Positions 16,729-24,705 of a stretch of 64,000 bases of DNA are shown one piece after another. The notes beneath the pieces were generated by a model. That model ran no database searches, was not told the DNA's origin, and saw nothing but the letters and a program-made list of their open reading frames with translations. Location of the stretch: contig NZ_BATQ01000064.1 of the NCBI RefSeq assembly GCF_000739635.1, positions 1 through 64,000 of the forward strand, given 5' to 3'. Source of the stretch: Verrucomicrobium sp. BvORR034. GTDB lineage: Bacteria; Verrucomicrobiota; Verrucomicrobiia; Verrucomicrobiales; Verrucomicrobiaceae. The first letter of the stretch is position 1. Each line of letters begins with the position of its first letter. The translations under genes were made by a program, and so were the position numbers.

Positions 16729-16767
16729 GCGGTGATGCTCACCGCAGTTCCAAGGATGCTCCGCATC
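16729..16767. repeat. GCGGTGA hairpin pair, copy 1
   Basis: The perfect hairpin GCGGTGA-TGC-TCACCGC (16729-16745) is followed by GATGC-TCC-GCATC (16755-16767). The first hairpin and its flanks (AAAG before, AGT-CCAA after) recur at 46908. There the second hairpin has a different sequence but the same architecture. Confidence 0.75.
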
Positions 16768-16863
16768 AGGAGGAGGTGGCGTTTGGGCAGAGGGGGAAGA
16801 GTTTCTTGCCTCTGAAGTGGTGCCTGTGCCAAGAAGCCGATTCAGGGGACGAAGCATCTACAC

Positions 16864-16935
16864 AACGCTTTCAGCGTTGATCGTTTCTCCAACTCTACCC
16901 AACGTTGACTCGCTTGAGGCTTGTCCAACATTGGG
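16864..16935. repeat. Modular hairpin repeat, divergent copy 4
   Basis: AACGC-TTTCA-GCGTT (16864-16878) precedes a nested palindrome at 16898-16935 with arms CCCAACGTTGAC and GTCCAACATTGGG and an inner GCT/GGC part. It aligns with the 37-bp modules near 3.7, 8.3 and 26.4 kb but has several substitutions, and its first module is different in sequence though again a hairpin. Confidence 0.7.
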
Positions 16936-17091
16936 CTGGGCTACAAATCCCTTTCAGCGTCGATAACCGATTGAAATCGGAGCAGTGATCCTGGGAAGTA
17001 GCATGCTCCAGCGTCCTGCGCGTGGAGGACCAGAGCCTGTCGAAACTTGGTGACATCGGCGAGGAGGTGAAGCTTGCAGACGCTTCAGTTA

Positions 17092-17264
17092 GTGCCTCCT
17101 CACGTCGACAACTACAGGGGCGCTGGGTGGTGGGCGATCAAACACCAGTGGGTGGGAGGAGTGGCGCGAGCCATCGGGGTGGGTGCGGATAGAGAAGGTG
17201 TTTGAGGATTCCTTCTGCCGTGCGACCGCCAAGGCCGGTCGTAGTTGTCGACGTGAGGAGGCAC
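17092..17264. mobile_element. MITE-like element with 24-bp terminal inverted repeats flanked by TA
   Basis: Perfect inverted repeats lie at 17092-17115 (beginning GTGCCTCCTCACGTC) and 17241-17264, enclosing 125 bp with no gene. Both ends are flanked by TA (17090-17091 and 17265-17266), as expected for IS630/Tc1-mariner-type insertion at TA. No transposase is present, so it would be non-autonomous. Seen directly: the inverted repeats and TA. The mobile-element reading is inference from one copy. Confidence 0.45.
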
Positions 17265-17489
17265 TAGCTTCCCGGTATGCGATGTTTTCCCGGGGAGTGC
17301 TGCGAACTGCCCAAGGGTGGCTTTAGGGCCGCAAGGCGAGGTAGAATCAAACGCCACAGAATCTACTTCCCGATGAGGGATTAGCTTCGGACTGAAGGAG
17401 ATAGTTCAGCCCGGGTTCCTTGGCGGTCGCTCCGAACTCGCAATTGGTTTGTTCTCCTTGGATCGGCAACTGCGTCCGGCTGTGCAGCC

Positions 17490-17834
17490 CTATCTCTTCC
17501 GTGTCAGCATGATCTCATTGCCTTCCGTGTCCACGCACATGGCGAGGTGAGGAGGTTCGTCGTCTTCAGGCTGGGGTTCGCGGACCAACTGGCCGCCAGC
17601 GGCCGCGATTTCGGCGGCACCGGCCACCACGTCAGGCACTTGAAAACTGAGGCCGGTCCAGGTGCGGGTGCCTTCTCCGCCGCCGTGGATGCCGATGATG
17701 CCGCCGGCGATCTGGATCTCACAGATATGCGGATTCTGGCGCAACACCGTGCCTCCCAGCACCTCTGTGTAGAAGCGCGCGGCTCGGTCCATGTCTGCGG
17801 CCCAGATGATGTATTTGACGCGTTCGACGATCAT
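17490..17834 (-). CDS. VOC-family (glyoxalase/bleomycin-resistance-like) protein
   Basis: 114 aa from the ATG at 17834. The frame runs upstream to 17990, but the VOC fold begins at VERVKYIIWAADMDRAARFY. Single-module vicinal-oxygen-chelate protein: FYTEVLGG after the first strand-helix, IGIHGGGEGTRTWTGLSFQV, then PHLAMCVDTEGNEIML at the end. Members bind a metal and act as dioxygenases, glyoxalases or antibiotic-binding proteins; the reaction cannot be assigned here. Confidence 0.85.
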   Translation of the reverse strand: MIVERVKYIIWAADMDRAARFYTEVLGGTVLRQNPHICEIQIAGGIIGIHGGGEGTRTWTGLSFQVPDVVAGAAEIAAAGGQLVREPQPEDDEPPHLAMCVDTEGNEIMLTRKR

Positions 17835-17923
17835 GCGGGCACTACAGCGCAGGACTGCCACAATGCAATCCAATGCGATGCCAGCATCAGGGCAGGTTGC
17901 TTTTAGTCGTGTGGTCGCGGTCC

Positions 17924-19291
17924 CTACTGTCGTCCCGGGGCGGGCAATGCGACGGAATTCCGGCCAAAGCTCAGGGCCTCCACCAGCCAATTGCGCATGG
18001 CCTTGAAGCCGCGTAGCAGGGTGCTGTCAGTCACCTTGGTGATACCGAAGTGTTCGGTGATGCGGCTGACGCAATCGCGATAACGGGGCAGCAGCACAAA
18101 CGAGGTCCTGGACTTGCCGGAGCCGTCGTCCCGCGTCAGTGAAGGGTAGATGAGCCCTTGGGCAATGCCATCCGGTTGCGGGGTCGCGGCCACTGCCGTC
18201 TCACGCATGGGAAGGATGAGCCAGGGCCGATAGCGGAAGACCGCTGCGCCCTGGGCATTTCGCCCCAACCGGCCATAAGTGCGCGCAGGCGTGCCACCGA
18301 TCTTGGTGGAGTTGAAGGCGCGAACCCCTGCCGCTACGTCTGTGGGGACTGCTTTGCGGGCCAGCAGAAGGTCCAGACCAAAGACATTGCCAAAGACCAT
18401 GAGGCGGAAGGCCGGGCCGGCGATGAAGCAGGCTGGGATGATGATCAGAAGGCACACCAGCAGGCCCAAAGCAGGATGGATGAAGGCGCTGGCGGTGATG
18501 AGCCCCAGGACCCCCAGCTTCACCACCTTGAGCGCGGCATCCACAATGCCAAAGGGGGAGAGGGCGATGAGGACGTTGATGGCATGGCTGGAAAGCCACA
18601 CCACAGCAAAGATGGCGAAGCCAATCGGTATGTAGAGGGCGGTCTTGACCCAGGTGAGATCCGTTGCGGCGAGCGCAGGCCCGGGGACTGGCAGAGTGGC
18701 AAAACCCATCTGCGCGGTCTGCGTGATCACGGCTGTGCTCTGGGCCGCGTCCTCTGGCTGCAGGGGGATGGCATTCATCTGCGCCATGGCTACGGCCACG
18801 AGCGGTACAAAGGCGGTGCTGGCCACCAGCGCGCTGGCCTTGTCTTCAAAGAGTTCGATGAAATCCAGGGGCTTCTTCACCAGCGGCGGAGCGGCCGCGC
18901 CCAGAAAATCCTTCAGAAAACAAAGTCCCAAGACCGCGAAACAACTGCCCCAGACGCCTGGATGGCAGTACCAGGGCAGTCGGGAGCGCAGGGCTTCCTC
19001 GGTGGCGAAGTACTTCCATGCTCCGACAGCGCTCACACCCAGCAGCGGACTGACGGCCGTGCCGGTGATCTGGGAGACCCCTTCGGCCAGGCCCACACCG
19101 GGCAGATGGGACAACGCGTCAGCAGTGCCCAGAGATGGGGCGGGCTCCGTCTTGGGCGGAGAGGTCGGCGTCGTTGTGGCCTCCGCGCTGGAATTGCGGG
19201 GCGGAGAGTCCGTGCTCGCGGCGCTCAGCAGCGAGCACGCCAGCAGCAGGGCCAGGGTCGCCACAAGGGGGAGTCGGGGGCGCGTGTTCAT
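17924..19291 (-). CDS. Multi-pass membrane protein of unknown function with signal peptide
   Basis: 455 aa. N-terminal signal peptide (LPLVATLALLLACSLLSAA) followed by a Ser/Thr/Pro-rich linker to about residue 60, then about six hydrophobic segments (for example LLGLCF-type near 115, STAFVPLVAVAM, IPIGFAIFAVVWLSS, LGLLVCLLIIIPACFIAG). The C-terminal 150 residues are soluble and contain RYRPWLILPMRE and LPRYRDCVSRI, resembling a beta-rich domain. I do not recognise the family. It is not closely coupled to the VOC gene (89-bp gap). Confidence 0.75.
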   Translation of the reverse strand: MNTRPRLPLVATLALLLACSLLSAASTDSPPRNSSAEATTTPTSPPKTEPAPSLGTADALSHLPGVGLAEGVSQITGTAVSPLLGVSAVGAWKYFATEEALRSRLPWYCHPGVWGSCFAVLGLCFLKDFLGAAAPPLVKKPLDFIELFEDKASALVASTAFVPLVAVAMAQMNAIPLQPEDAAQSTAVITQTAQMGFATLPVPGPALAATDLTWVKTALYIPIGFAIFAVVWLSSHAINVLIALSPFGIVDAALKVVKLGVLGLITASAFIHPALGLLVCLLIIIPACFIAGPAFRLMVFGNVFGLDLLLARKAVPTDVAAGVRAFNSTKIGGTPARTYGRLGRNAQGAAVFRYRPWLILPMRETAVAATPQPDGIAQGLIYPSLTRDDGSGKSRTSFVLLPRYRDCVSRITEHFGITKVTDSTLLRGFKAMRNWLVEALSFGRNSVALPAPGRQ

Positions 19292-19379
19292 AAGTGGAAC
19301 GGGGGAACTGGCACATTCCGACAGCGACCGGCCCGGATTTACTCAAAGGAACTGCCGGGTGGCAGCAGATGAAAATAGG

Positions 19380-19405
19380 AAGGAGGGCCGGTGAGGGCCC
19401 TCCTT
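19380..19405 (-). terminator. Terminator after SWIB gene
   Basis: A 10-bp perfect stem (AAGGAGGGCC / GGCCCTCCTT) with a 6-nt loop; read on the minus strand it is followed by CCTATTTTC. It lies about 125 bp past the stop of the leftward SWIB gene and just upstream of the next leftward gene, insulating the two. Confidence 0.7.
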
Positions 19406-19528
19406 CGACAGGAATACCTAGGATGATGGGTGCCTTTCAGCAGGGCAGTGGGAGTACCACGGGGCGCGGCCGATCTCAACCGGAAGCTTCCCGTCGCGAA
19501 CCGCCTTGCATGGCAGGCAGCGGGTCGC

Positions 19529-19807
19529 TTACTTGATGTGAGCAGAGACGAGCTTCGTCATCTCAAACATCGTGACCTGCTTCTTGCCACCAAATACGGC
19601 CTTGAGGGCTTCGTCCGCGTTGATGTTCGTCTTCTTCTTCGGATCCTGAAGCTCGTTCTTCTTGATGTAATCCCAGAGCTTCTTGGTAACTTCGCTGCGT
19701 GGGATGGGCGTGGAGCCCACGATGACCGCAAGGATTTCATCGGGCTGCACGGGTTTCATCAGCGCAGGATTGGGTTTGCGCTCGGAGGAGGTGGATTTCT
19801 TGGCCAT
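19529..19807 (-). CDS. SWIB/MDM2-domain protein
   Basis: 92 aa from ATG 19807; an in-frame start at 19864 adds an unconvincing extension. After a basic N-terminus (AKKSTSSERKP) comes one full SWIB domain: LAVIVGSTPIPRSEVTKKLW, DYIKKNELQDPKKKTNINAD, and EALKAVFGGKKQVTMFEMTKL. SWIB domains occur in eukaryotic chromatin remodelers and, in bacteria, chiefly in Chlamydiae and some other groups, where they may act in DNA compaction. The basic tail fits a nucleoid-associated role (inference). It has its own terminator. Confidence 0.93.
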   Translation of the reverse strand: MAKKSTSSERKPNPALMKPVQPDEILAVIVGSTPIPRSEVTKKLWDYIKKNELQDPKKKTNINADEALKAVFGGKKQVTMFEMTKLVSAHIK

Positions 19808-19995
19808 GGCGCATGTTAGGGGTCGGAAAGGCGCGCTGTCAAGACTCTGCGCAGGCCTTTTCATGAGCAGGCTGTCAACAAAAAGCCGCTGGAATCAGCC
19901 TCCCAACGGGACTGCGACGCGATCACGATTTCAAGTAAAACGTTTCATGCAGGTAGTATCATGGAGAAATTGGTGCATGGGATTGCTCTCCAAGG

Positions 19996-20691
19996 TCAGG
20001 TCGCATCAGGCGGTTCCACCTGTCCCTTCTGTTGCAGCCAGCGGGCCACGGAGGCGCAAAAGACGGCCCAGACAATGCCAGCAGACCAGCCAGCCAGGAC
20101 GTCTGTGGGAAAGTGGACGCCCAAGTACATGCGGCTCATTCCCACGAGGATAACGATGGCCACGGCCACGACCAGAAAGTAATATTTCTCCCTCCGGCGC
20201 TGGGTGATGCGCCCCAGCATGGCACCCAGGGTGAGGTACACAATGGCCGCAAGCATGGAGTGACCGCTGGGGAAGGAAGGGGAGGTCGCTTCCATCAGAT
20301 GAGGGATGTGAGAGGGGCGCTCCCGGGCAAAGAAGTTCTTGAGAACGCCTGAGAGCAGCCCGCCGCCAGCGGTGGAGATCAGCACCACCAGCATGAGAGC
20401 GAACTTTTGCCTGAGCAGCAGAAAGCCCAGCACGGCCAGCGTCACCAGGGTGACCACGGTGCCGCCTCCCAGAGCGGTAATGTCGCGGCTGGCTTCTCGC
20501 AGCCAGGTGGGGCCGATGGGCAGGGCAGGGTCGGCCGGCTGGCGGAGGCTGCGCAGAATGGCCTCGTCATAGGCATGGCTCTCACCCTCCCGCACCTCGT
20601 CCGCCACCTCGATGAAAATCCAGAGGCTCAGGCAGCCGGCCAGCACAGCCAGCAGGAAGGTTCTTTCCGGGAACTGGAATCGCCAGGTCAT
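19996..20691 (-). CDS. PAP2-family membrane phosphatase
   Basis: 231 aa from ATG 20691. All three PAP2 signature motifs are present: KNFFARERP (C1), PSGHSM (C2) and SRMYLGVHFPTD (C3). Five or six hydrophobic helices surround them, which places it in the cytoplasmic membrane with the active site outside. Likely substrates are undecaprenyl pyrophosphate, phosphatidic acid or PGP; the sequence does not choose. The gene is apparently monocistronic. Confidence 0.92.
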   Translation of the reverse strand: MTWRFQFPERTFLLAVLAGCLSLWIFIEVADEVREGESHAYDEAILRSLRQPADPALPIGPTWLREASRDITALGGGTVVTLVTLAVLGFLLLRQKFALMLVVLISTAGGGLLSGVLKNFFARERPSHIPHLMEATSPSFPSGHSMLAAIVYLTLGAMLGRITQRRREKYYFLVVAVAIVILVGMSRMYLGVHFPTDVLAGWSAGIVWAVFCASVARWLQQKGQVEPPDAT

Positions 20692-20802
20692 GGGGAAAGG
20701 TGGCACCACCCTGCAGACGGGTCAATTCAGTCGGAAAAGGTTCGGAAATTGGATGGAGCTGAATTTTAAATCCTGACGTCGCAGGGGGACGATTCGGGAT
20801 TG

Positions 20803-21120
20803 ATGAAGACGCTTGCACTTTTCGCTCTGGGCCTGGCGGCCATGGCCGTCCTGCCCTCCTGCGTTGTCGAGCCCCTGCCTCCTCCTCCCCCTGGGCGTGT
20901 GGTCACGGCAGACTTGGGTTACTACAACACCCTGCCCGTCGGATATGCTGGTCCCACCTATTACTATGGGAACCGGTATTACTATGGCGGACGGTATGAT
21001 GTGGGTCGCTACCACTATCGCGGCCGCTACTATGACCACCGCTACTACCACCGTGGTCGCTACTACTACGGCGGTGCCTATCGCGGGCCTGGTGTGGGTG
21101 TCCACGTCCGGCGGTACTGA
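20803..21120 (+). CDS. Small Tyr/Arg/Gly-rich lipoprotein
   Basis: 105 aa from ATG 20803. A signal peptide ends in the lipobox LPSC (Cys near 20), then a proline run and about 70 residues dominated by Tyr, Arg and Gly (YYYGNRYYYGGRYDVGRYHY-type). Low-complexity surface lipoproteins of this kind are common in Verrucomicrobia; function unknown. It lies upstream of the PafA-like phosphatase on the same strand, 143 bp apart. Confidence 0.7.
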   Translation: MKTLALFALGLAAMAVLPSCVVEPLPPPPPGRVVTADLGYYNTLPVGYAGPTYYYGNRYYYGGRYDVGRYHYRGRYYDHRYYHRGRYYYGGAYRGPGVGVHVRRY

Positions 21121-21263
21121 TCGACAGTCAGTGGGCCTTCCGATGTTTCATGGATTCTCATTTGCAAGACAGAATGCCAGGGGCCAGTGCGTTGCCTTGG
21201 GTCCGGTGGTGAAGGTGTGAGCCTTCGCCAGCCACCCGGCCTTATCACAACGCAACCTGCTCC

Positions 21264-22964
21264 ATGAGATTCTCCAGCCCGCCCCTGGCCCTATTCTGTT
21301 CGGTCCTCACCCTCTCGACTGTCTGGCTTCCCTCCGTTGCGACTGCGCAAGAGGCGTCCAAGGACCCGGTCAATACGCCCCCCGGGGGGGCAGGTCCTGA
21401 GCGGCCCAAGCTGGTGGTCGGCATTGCGGTGGACCAGATGCGCTGGGACTTCCTCTACAAGTACCAGGAGCGCTATGGCGCAGGTGGTTTCAAGCGGCTG
21501 GTGGGGGAGGGCTTCACGTGTGAGAACGGGATGATCGGTCATCTTCCCTCTTACACAGCGGTCGGCCATGCCACAGTCTTCACCGGTTCTGTTCCTGCAA
21601 TCCACGGGATTACAGGAAACGACTGGACTGACCAGCTCACCGGAAAGAGCGTGTATTGCACCGATGACGACACGGTGCAAACCGTGGGGGGCACCACCGG
21701 CGATGGCAAGATGTCGCCTCGCAACATGCTCACCTCAACAGTGACGGATGAGCTGCGGATCGCGACCAACTACCGCTCGAAGGTTGTAGGGGTGTCGCTG
21801 AAGGATCGCGCCTCGATTCTTCCCGCCGGACACACGGCTACGGCCGCCTACTGGCTGGAGGATCTGACAGGCAACTTCATCACCAGCACGTACTACATGA
21901 ACGACCTGCCGGAGTGGGTGAAGCAGTTCAACGACTCCAAGGTGGGTGAGCAGCTCTTGTCCGGTGAGTGGAACCTTCTCCGCCCGGCGGAGGAGTATGT
22001 GCAGAGCACCCGTGATGATGTGCCCTGGGAGGGCAAGTTTGACAAAGAGGCGGCTCCAGTCTTCCCCCACCGTGTTTCTTTCTCGTACAAGCTGAAGAAG
22101 GATACCATCCGCACCACCCCGTTCGGCAACACGCTGAGTCTGCGCTTTGCCAAGGCTGCCGTGGAAGGCTACAACCTCGGTGGAGGACCGGTGACGGACT
22201 TCCTCACCATCAACTGCGCCTCCACTGACTATGTCGGACACAAGTTCGGCCCGAACTCCATGGAGGTGGAAGACACCTACCTGCGCCTGGACCAGGATCT
22301 GGCGGAATTCTTCACCTTTCTGGACGGTCGTGTGGGTAAGGGAAACTACCTGGTCTTCCTGACCGCGGACCACGGGGTGGCCCACACCGTGGGTTATATG
22401 AAAGAAAACCGCCTCCCTTCAGAGGGGTGGAATCCGAAGGGCCTGGTGCGTGAGCTCAATGACTATCTGAACGGACGGTTCGGTGTGGAGAAGCTGGTGG
22501 CAGGTGAGGCAAACTATCTGGTGAACTTCGACCTGCCCAAGATCGAGGAGAAGAACCTCGACTTCGACGCCATCAAAAATGCCGCGGTGCGTTGGATCCG
22601 GAAGTATCCGGGCGTGCTTTTCGCTGTGGACATGGAGAACATGGACGGCGCTCCCGTGCCTGAGCCGCTGCGCACGATGATGATAAACGGCTTCAACGCC
22701 AAGCGCTGCGGCAGCATTCATGTGGTGCCGAATCCCGGCTGGGTTACTGGTGCCGGCAAGCAGGGTACCACCCACGGCTCCTGGTACCCGTATGACACGC
22801 ACATTCCCGTGGTGTTCATGGGCTGGGGCATCCGCCACGGCAGCAGCAACGAGGTCGTCTATCAGCACGACATCGCGCCCACCGTGGCGGCGCTTTTGCA
22901 CATTCAAATGCCCAACGGCTGTGTGGGGCGGCCCATCAAGGCGGTGCTCAACAAGCAGCCTTGA
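21264..22964 (+). CDS. pafA: Secreted PafA-like alkaline phosphatase
   Basis: 566 aa with a signal peptide ending near VATAQ. Alkaline-phosphatase superfamily, PafA type: VDQMRWDF supplies the first metal Asp (57); LPSYTAVGHATVFTG carries the Thr nucleophile (98); SLKDRA supplies the Lys/Arg that bind phosphate in PafA; TDYVGHKFG, TADHGVAH and TTHGSWYPYDTHIPV supply the other zinc ligands. PafA enzymes release phosphate from monoesters outside the cell and need no classic Pho regulation. The C-terminus overlaps the convergent gene by 17 bp. Confidence 0.92.
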   Translation: MRFSSPPLALFCSVLTLSTVWLPSVATAQEASKDPVNTPPGGAGPERPKLVVGIAVDQMRWDFLYKYQERYGAGGFKRLVGEGFTCENGMIGHLPSYTAVGHATVFTGSVPAIHGITGNDWTDQLTGKSVYCTDDDTVQTVGGTTGDGKMSPRNMLTSTVTDELRIATNYRSKVVGVSLKDRASILPAGHTATAAYWLEDLTGNFITSTYYMNDLPEWVKQFNDSKVGEQLLSGEWNLLRPAEEYVQSTRDDVPWEGKFDKEAAPVFPHRVSFSYKLKKDTIRTTPFGNTLSLRFAKAAVEGYNLGGGPVTDFLTINCASTDYVGHKFGPNSMEVEDTYLRLDQDLAEFFTFLDGRVGKGNYLVFLTADHGVAHTVGYMKENRLPSEGWNPKGLVRELNDYLNGRFGVEKLVAGEANYLVNFDLPKIEEKNLDFDAIKNAAVRWIRKYPGVLFAVDMENMDGAPVPEPLRTMMINGFNAKRCGSIHVVPNPGWVTGAGKQGTTHGSWYPYDTHIPVVFMGWGIRHGSSNEVVYQHDIAPTVAALLHIQMPNGCVGRPIKAVLNKQP

Positions 22965-23481
22965 GCTCTAGCTCGATGCGGCTGGTGTGGAGGGTCTGCT
23001 CCCGAATTTGGGAACGGATGTTCTGCACCCGCCGCACCACTTCCGGTGCCAGTTCCAAGTCTTCCGCCTCACCTCGCATGCGTCCTTCCGGGGTGGAGGG
23101 CAGCAGCATCCGCGTGAAGCGGTGACCTTCCAGATACTGGCTCTCCTCTTCCGGGGTGGCCAGGGAGAAGAGCCCGCCGTAGAACCAGGGCTTGGGATCA
23201 GAGTCCGGGTCATGAATCTTCATGAGCCGGTGCACGATTTCACAGGATCGGGCCAGCCGCCGGGGATCCAGCACCGCCAGCCGGTCCATGTAGGCCCGGG
23301 CGTGGTGATTCAGTCCCGAGTGCACGAGCCAGCGGTCGTTCACCCGGCGGATCCAGGTTTCCACCTGGTCCAAACAGCTCTGTCGGGGGACTTCAGCGAG
23401 GGTTGCTGCGCTGGTGCCTCCGTGACTGGCGAGTTCGGCGGCTTTGTGGAGATCGTCGTGATTCATGGAGCCGGGGGCCAT
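22948..23481 (-). CDS. Hypothetical protein coupled to Rnk/GreA-C-like gene
   Basis: 177 aa from ATG 23481, which overlaps the TGA of the upstream gene (TGATG), a translational-coupling signature. The protein is hydrophilic with His- and Arg-rich helical stretches and the segment KPWFYGGLFSLATPEEESQYLEG (about 97-119). I recognise no domain. Its 3' end overlaps the end of the PafA gene on the other strand. Confidence 0.6.
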   Translation of the reverse strand: MAPGSMNHDDLHKAAELASHGGTSAATLAEVPRQSCLDQVETWIRRVNDRWLVHSGLNHHARAYMDRLAVLDPRRLARSCEIVHRLMKIHDPDSDPKPWFYGGLFSLATPEEESQYLEGHRFTRMLLPSTPEGRMRGEAEDLELAPEVVRRVQNIRSQIREQTLHTSRIELELKAAC

Positions 23482-23894
23482 CAATGGATCGCCGCCTTTT
23501 TAAAAACTGCAAGCAATTGCAACCTTCTGGTCCCGGTCGGCGAGTCCATCACCACCTGGGTTCCGGCCGTCCGGCCGAAGACCGCCGCCCCCAACGGGGA
23601 GAGGATTGAAATCTGGTCGTCTTCGAAGTTCGCCTCATGCGGAAGCACGAGGGTAAAGTCAAACCGGTCCGGTGGTGAGGTGGAAAGGTCCTCCACTCGC
23701 ACGAGCGTCTGCAGTCCGGCCACCGAAGGTTCGTCGTCGGATTCATCGTCAAAGACCTTGGCATCCTGAAGCCGGTCCGCCAGCAGACTGCGCTCCCTGG
23801 CATCGAGGGGGTTGAAGGCATCGTCGTGGTCCAGAAAGGTGCGGAGTGTATGGAGGTCAGACTGGGAAATGGTGAAGAGAGGGGAAGATTTCAT
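23481..23894 (-). CDS. Rnk / GreA-GreB C-terminal domain-like protein
   Basis: 137 aa. The second half matches the FKBP-like domain shared by Rnk and the C-terminus of GreA/GreB: DFTLVLPHEAN, ISILSPLGAAVFGR, then a short strand ending LQLLAVFK. The N-terminal half is acidic and helical and lacks the GreA coiled-coil length, so it more resembles Rnk, which binds RNA polymerase. It is coupled by a TGATG overlap to the next gene. A role in transcription is inference. Confidence 0.8.
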   Translation of the reverse strand: MKSSPLFTISQSDLHTLRTFLDHDDAFNPLDARERSLLADRLQDAKVFDDESDDEPSVAGLQTLVRVEDLSTSPPDRFDFTLVLPHEANFEDDQISILSPLGAAVFGRTAGTQVVMDSPTGTRRLQLLAVFKKAAIH

Positions 23895-24271
23895 GATGGA
23901 TCAAAATGGGATATGGGCACGGATTGAGAGCGGCTCCGGACATGACAAGACCGGGCCGTGACGGACCTGCGCAGGCCCGTGGGTACGCATGAGGGAGGAA
24001 TGAATCAGGGCAGACCAGGACGGGGCTCAATGGCCGACAATCCCTGGCAAAGGCCTGCCCCGCTTACGCGCGGCTGGCGTCAAGACGGTGCCCGCGACCA
24101 CCCGTCCACCGTCGGATAACCGGGCGGGCGGGGCTGGAAGTTTTCAGTGCGGGTGTCATGACGGTTGGGCAAAGGGTCACATTGAGCGGACCCTCCTCTA
24201 ACATACTACGCTTCTGGAAGATGCAAGGTGCCTTGCAACTTCTGCGGGATCGCCTCAGAATGGGGCTGCGC
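23895..24271. other. Divergent intergenic region
   Basis: A 377-bp gap between two divergent genes, so it should carry both promoters, but I cannot name convincing -35/-10 boxes. An upstream in-frame start for the rightward gene (24158) exists, but the sequence there does not look coding. No repeats seen. Confidence 0.35.
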
Positions 24272-24694
24272 ATGTCCGACCCCCATTCCAACTCTGTCAC
24301 GCTCACCGTTTCCATCCTGCGAGAGATGCAGGTGGTCTATGACTTTACCTCCAATCCGGCCCATTTGCCGCGCTGGGCGCCTGGTTTATGCAATAACATC
24401 CGCCGTGGCGAAGGGAGCGATGAGTGGATCATCGACACTCCCGAGGCGCCGGTGCGTCTGCAGTTCACGGCCCGCAATGAGCTAGGGGTGCTGGACCACT
24501 GGGTGCGGCCGGCACCGGAGGTTGAGATTCATGTGCCCATGCGGGTGGTCGCCGCTCCCTATGGCAGTGAGGTGATGTTCACCCTTTTCCGTCTGCCGGG
24601 CATGTCCGCCTCGGAATTTGCCGCAGATCAGCGAATGGTGCTGGCGGACCTGCGTCGGCTCAAAGGGCTCTTGGAGGCCCCAGATGCCGCCTGA
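24272..24694 (+). CDS. SRPBCC-fold protein
   Basis: 140 aa from ATG 24272. Start-domain/polyketide-cyclase fold: VTLTVSILREMQVVYDFTSNP is a typical first strand with the ligand-cavity helix; LPRWAPG follows; VRLQFTARNELGVLDHWV and EVMFTLFRLPGM supply later strands; a long C-terminal helix ends the protein (DQRMVLADLRRLKGLLE). These domains bind hydrophobic ligands; the ligand is unknown. Convergent with the next gene, 11 bp apart. Confidence 0.8.
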   Translation: MSDPHSNSVTLTVSILREMQVVYDFTSNPAHLPRWAPGLCNNIRRGEGSDEWIIDTPEAPVRLQFTARNELGVLDHWVRPAPEVEIHVPMRVVAAPYGSEVMFTLFRLPGMSASEFAADQRMVLADLRRLKGLLEAPDAA

Positions 24695-24705
24695 TCCGGT
24701 TCGAG

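Larger units (their letters stand above)
16466..17489. other. 1-kb convergent intergenic region rich in repeats
   Basis: Between lpxI (rightward) and a VOC gene (leftward). It holds an octamer array (16476-16512), a GCGGTGA hairpin pair (16729-16767), modular repeat copy 4 (16864-16935), a short CCGAT/ATCGG hairpin near 16967-16980 and a MITE-like inverted-repeat element (17092-17264). GCGACCGCCAAGG (17222-17234) and its complement (17418-17430) form another inverted pair. I see no credible gene. Confidence 0.65.

Noticed and set aside
17834-17990. N-terminal extension of the VOC protein
   Set aside because: Low-quality Ala/Thr-rich residues before the VOC fold, running into the neighbouring gene; the ATG at 17834 fits the family.
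18158-19372. 404-residue plus-strand frame
   Set aside because: Arg/Gly/Gln-rich shadow; the opposite strand encodes a signal peptide and transmembrane helices.
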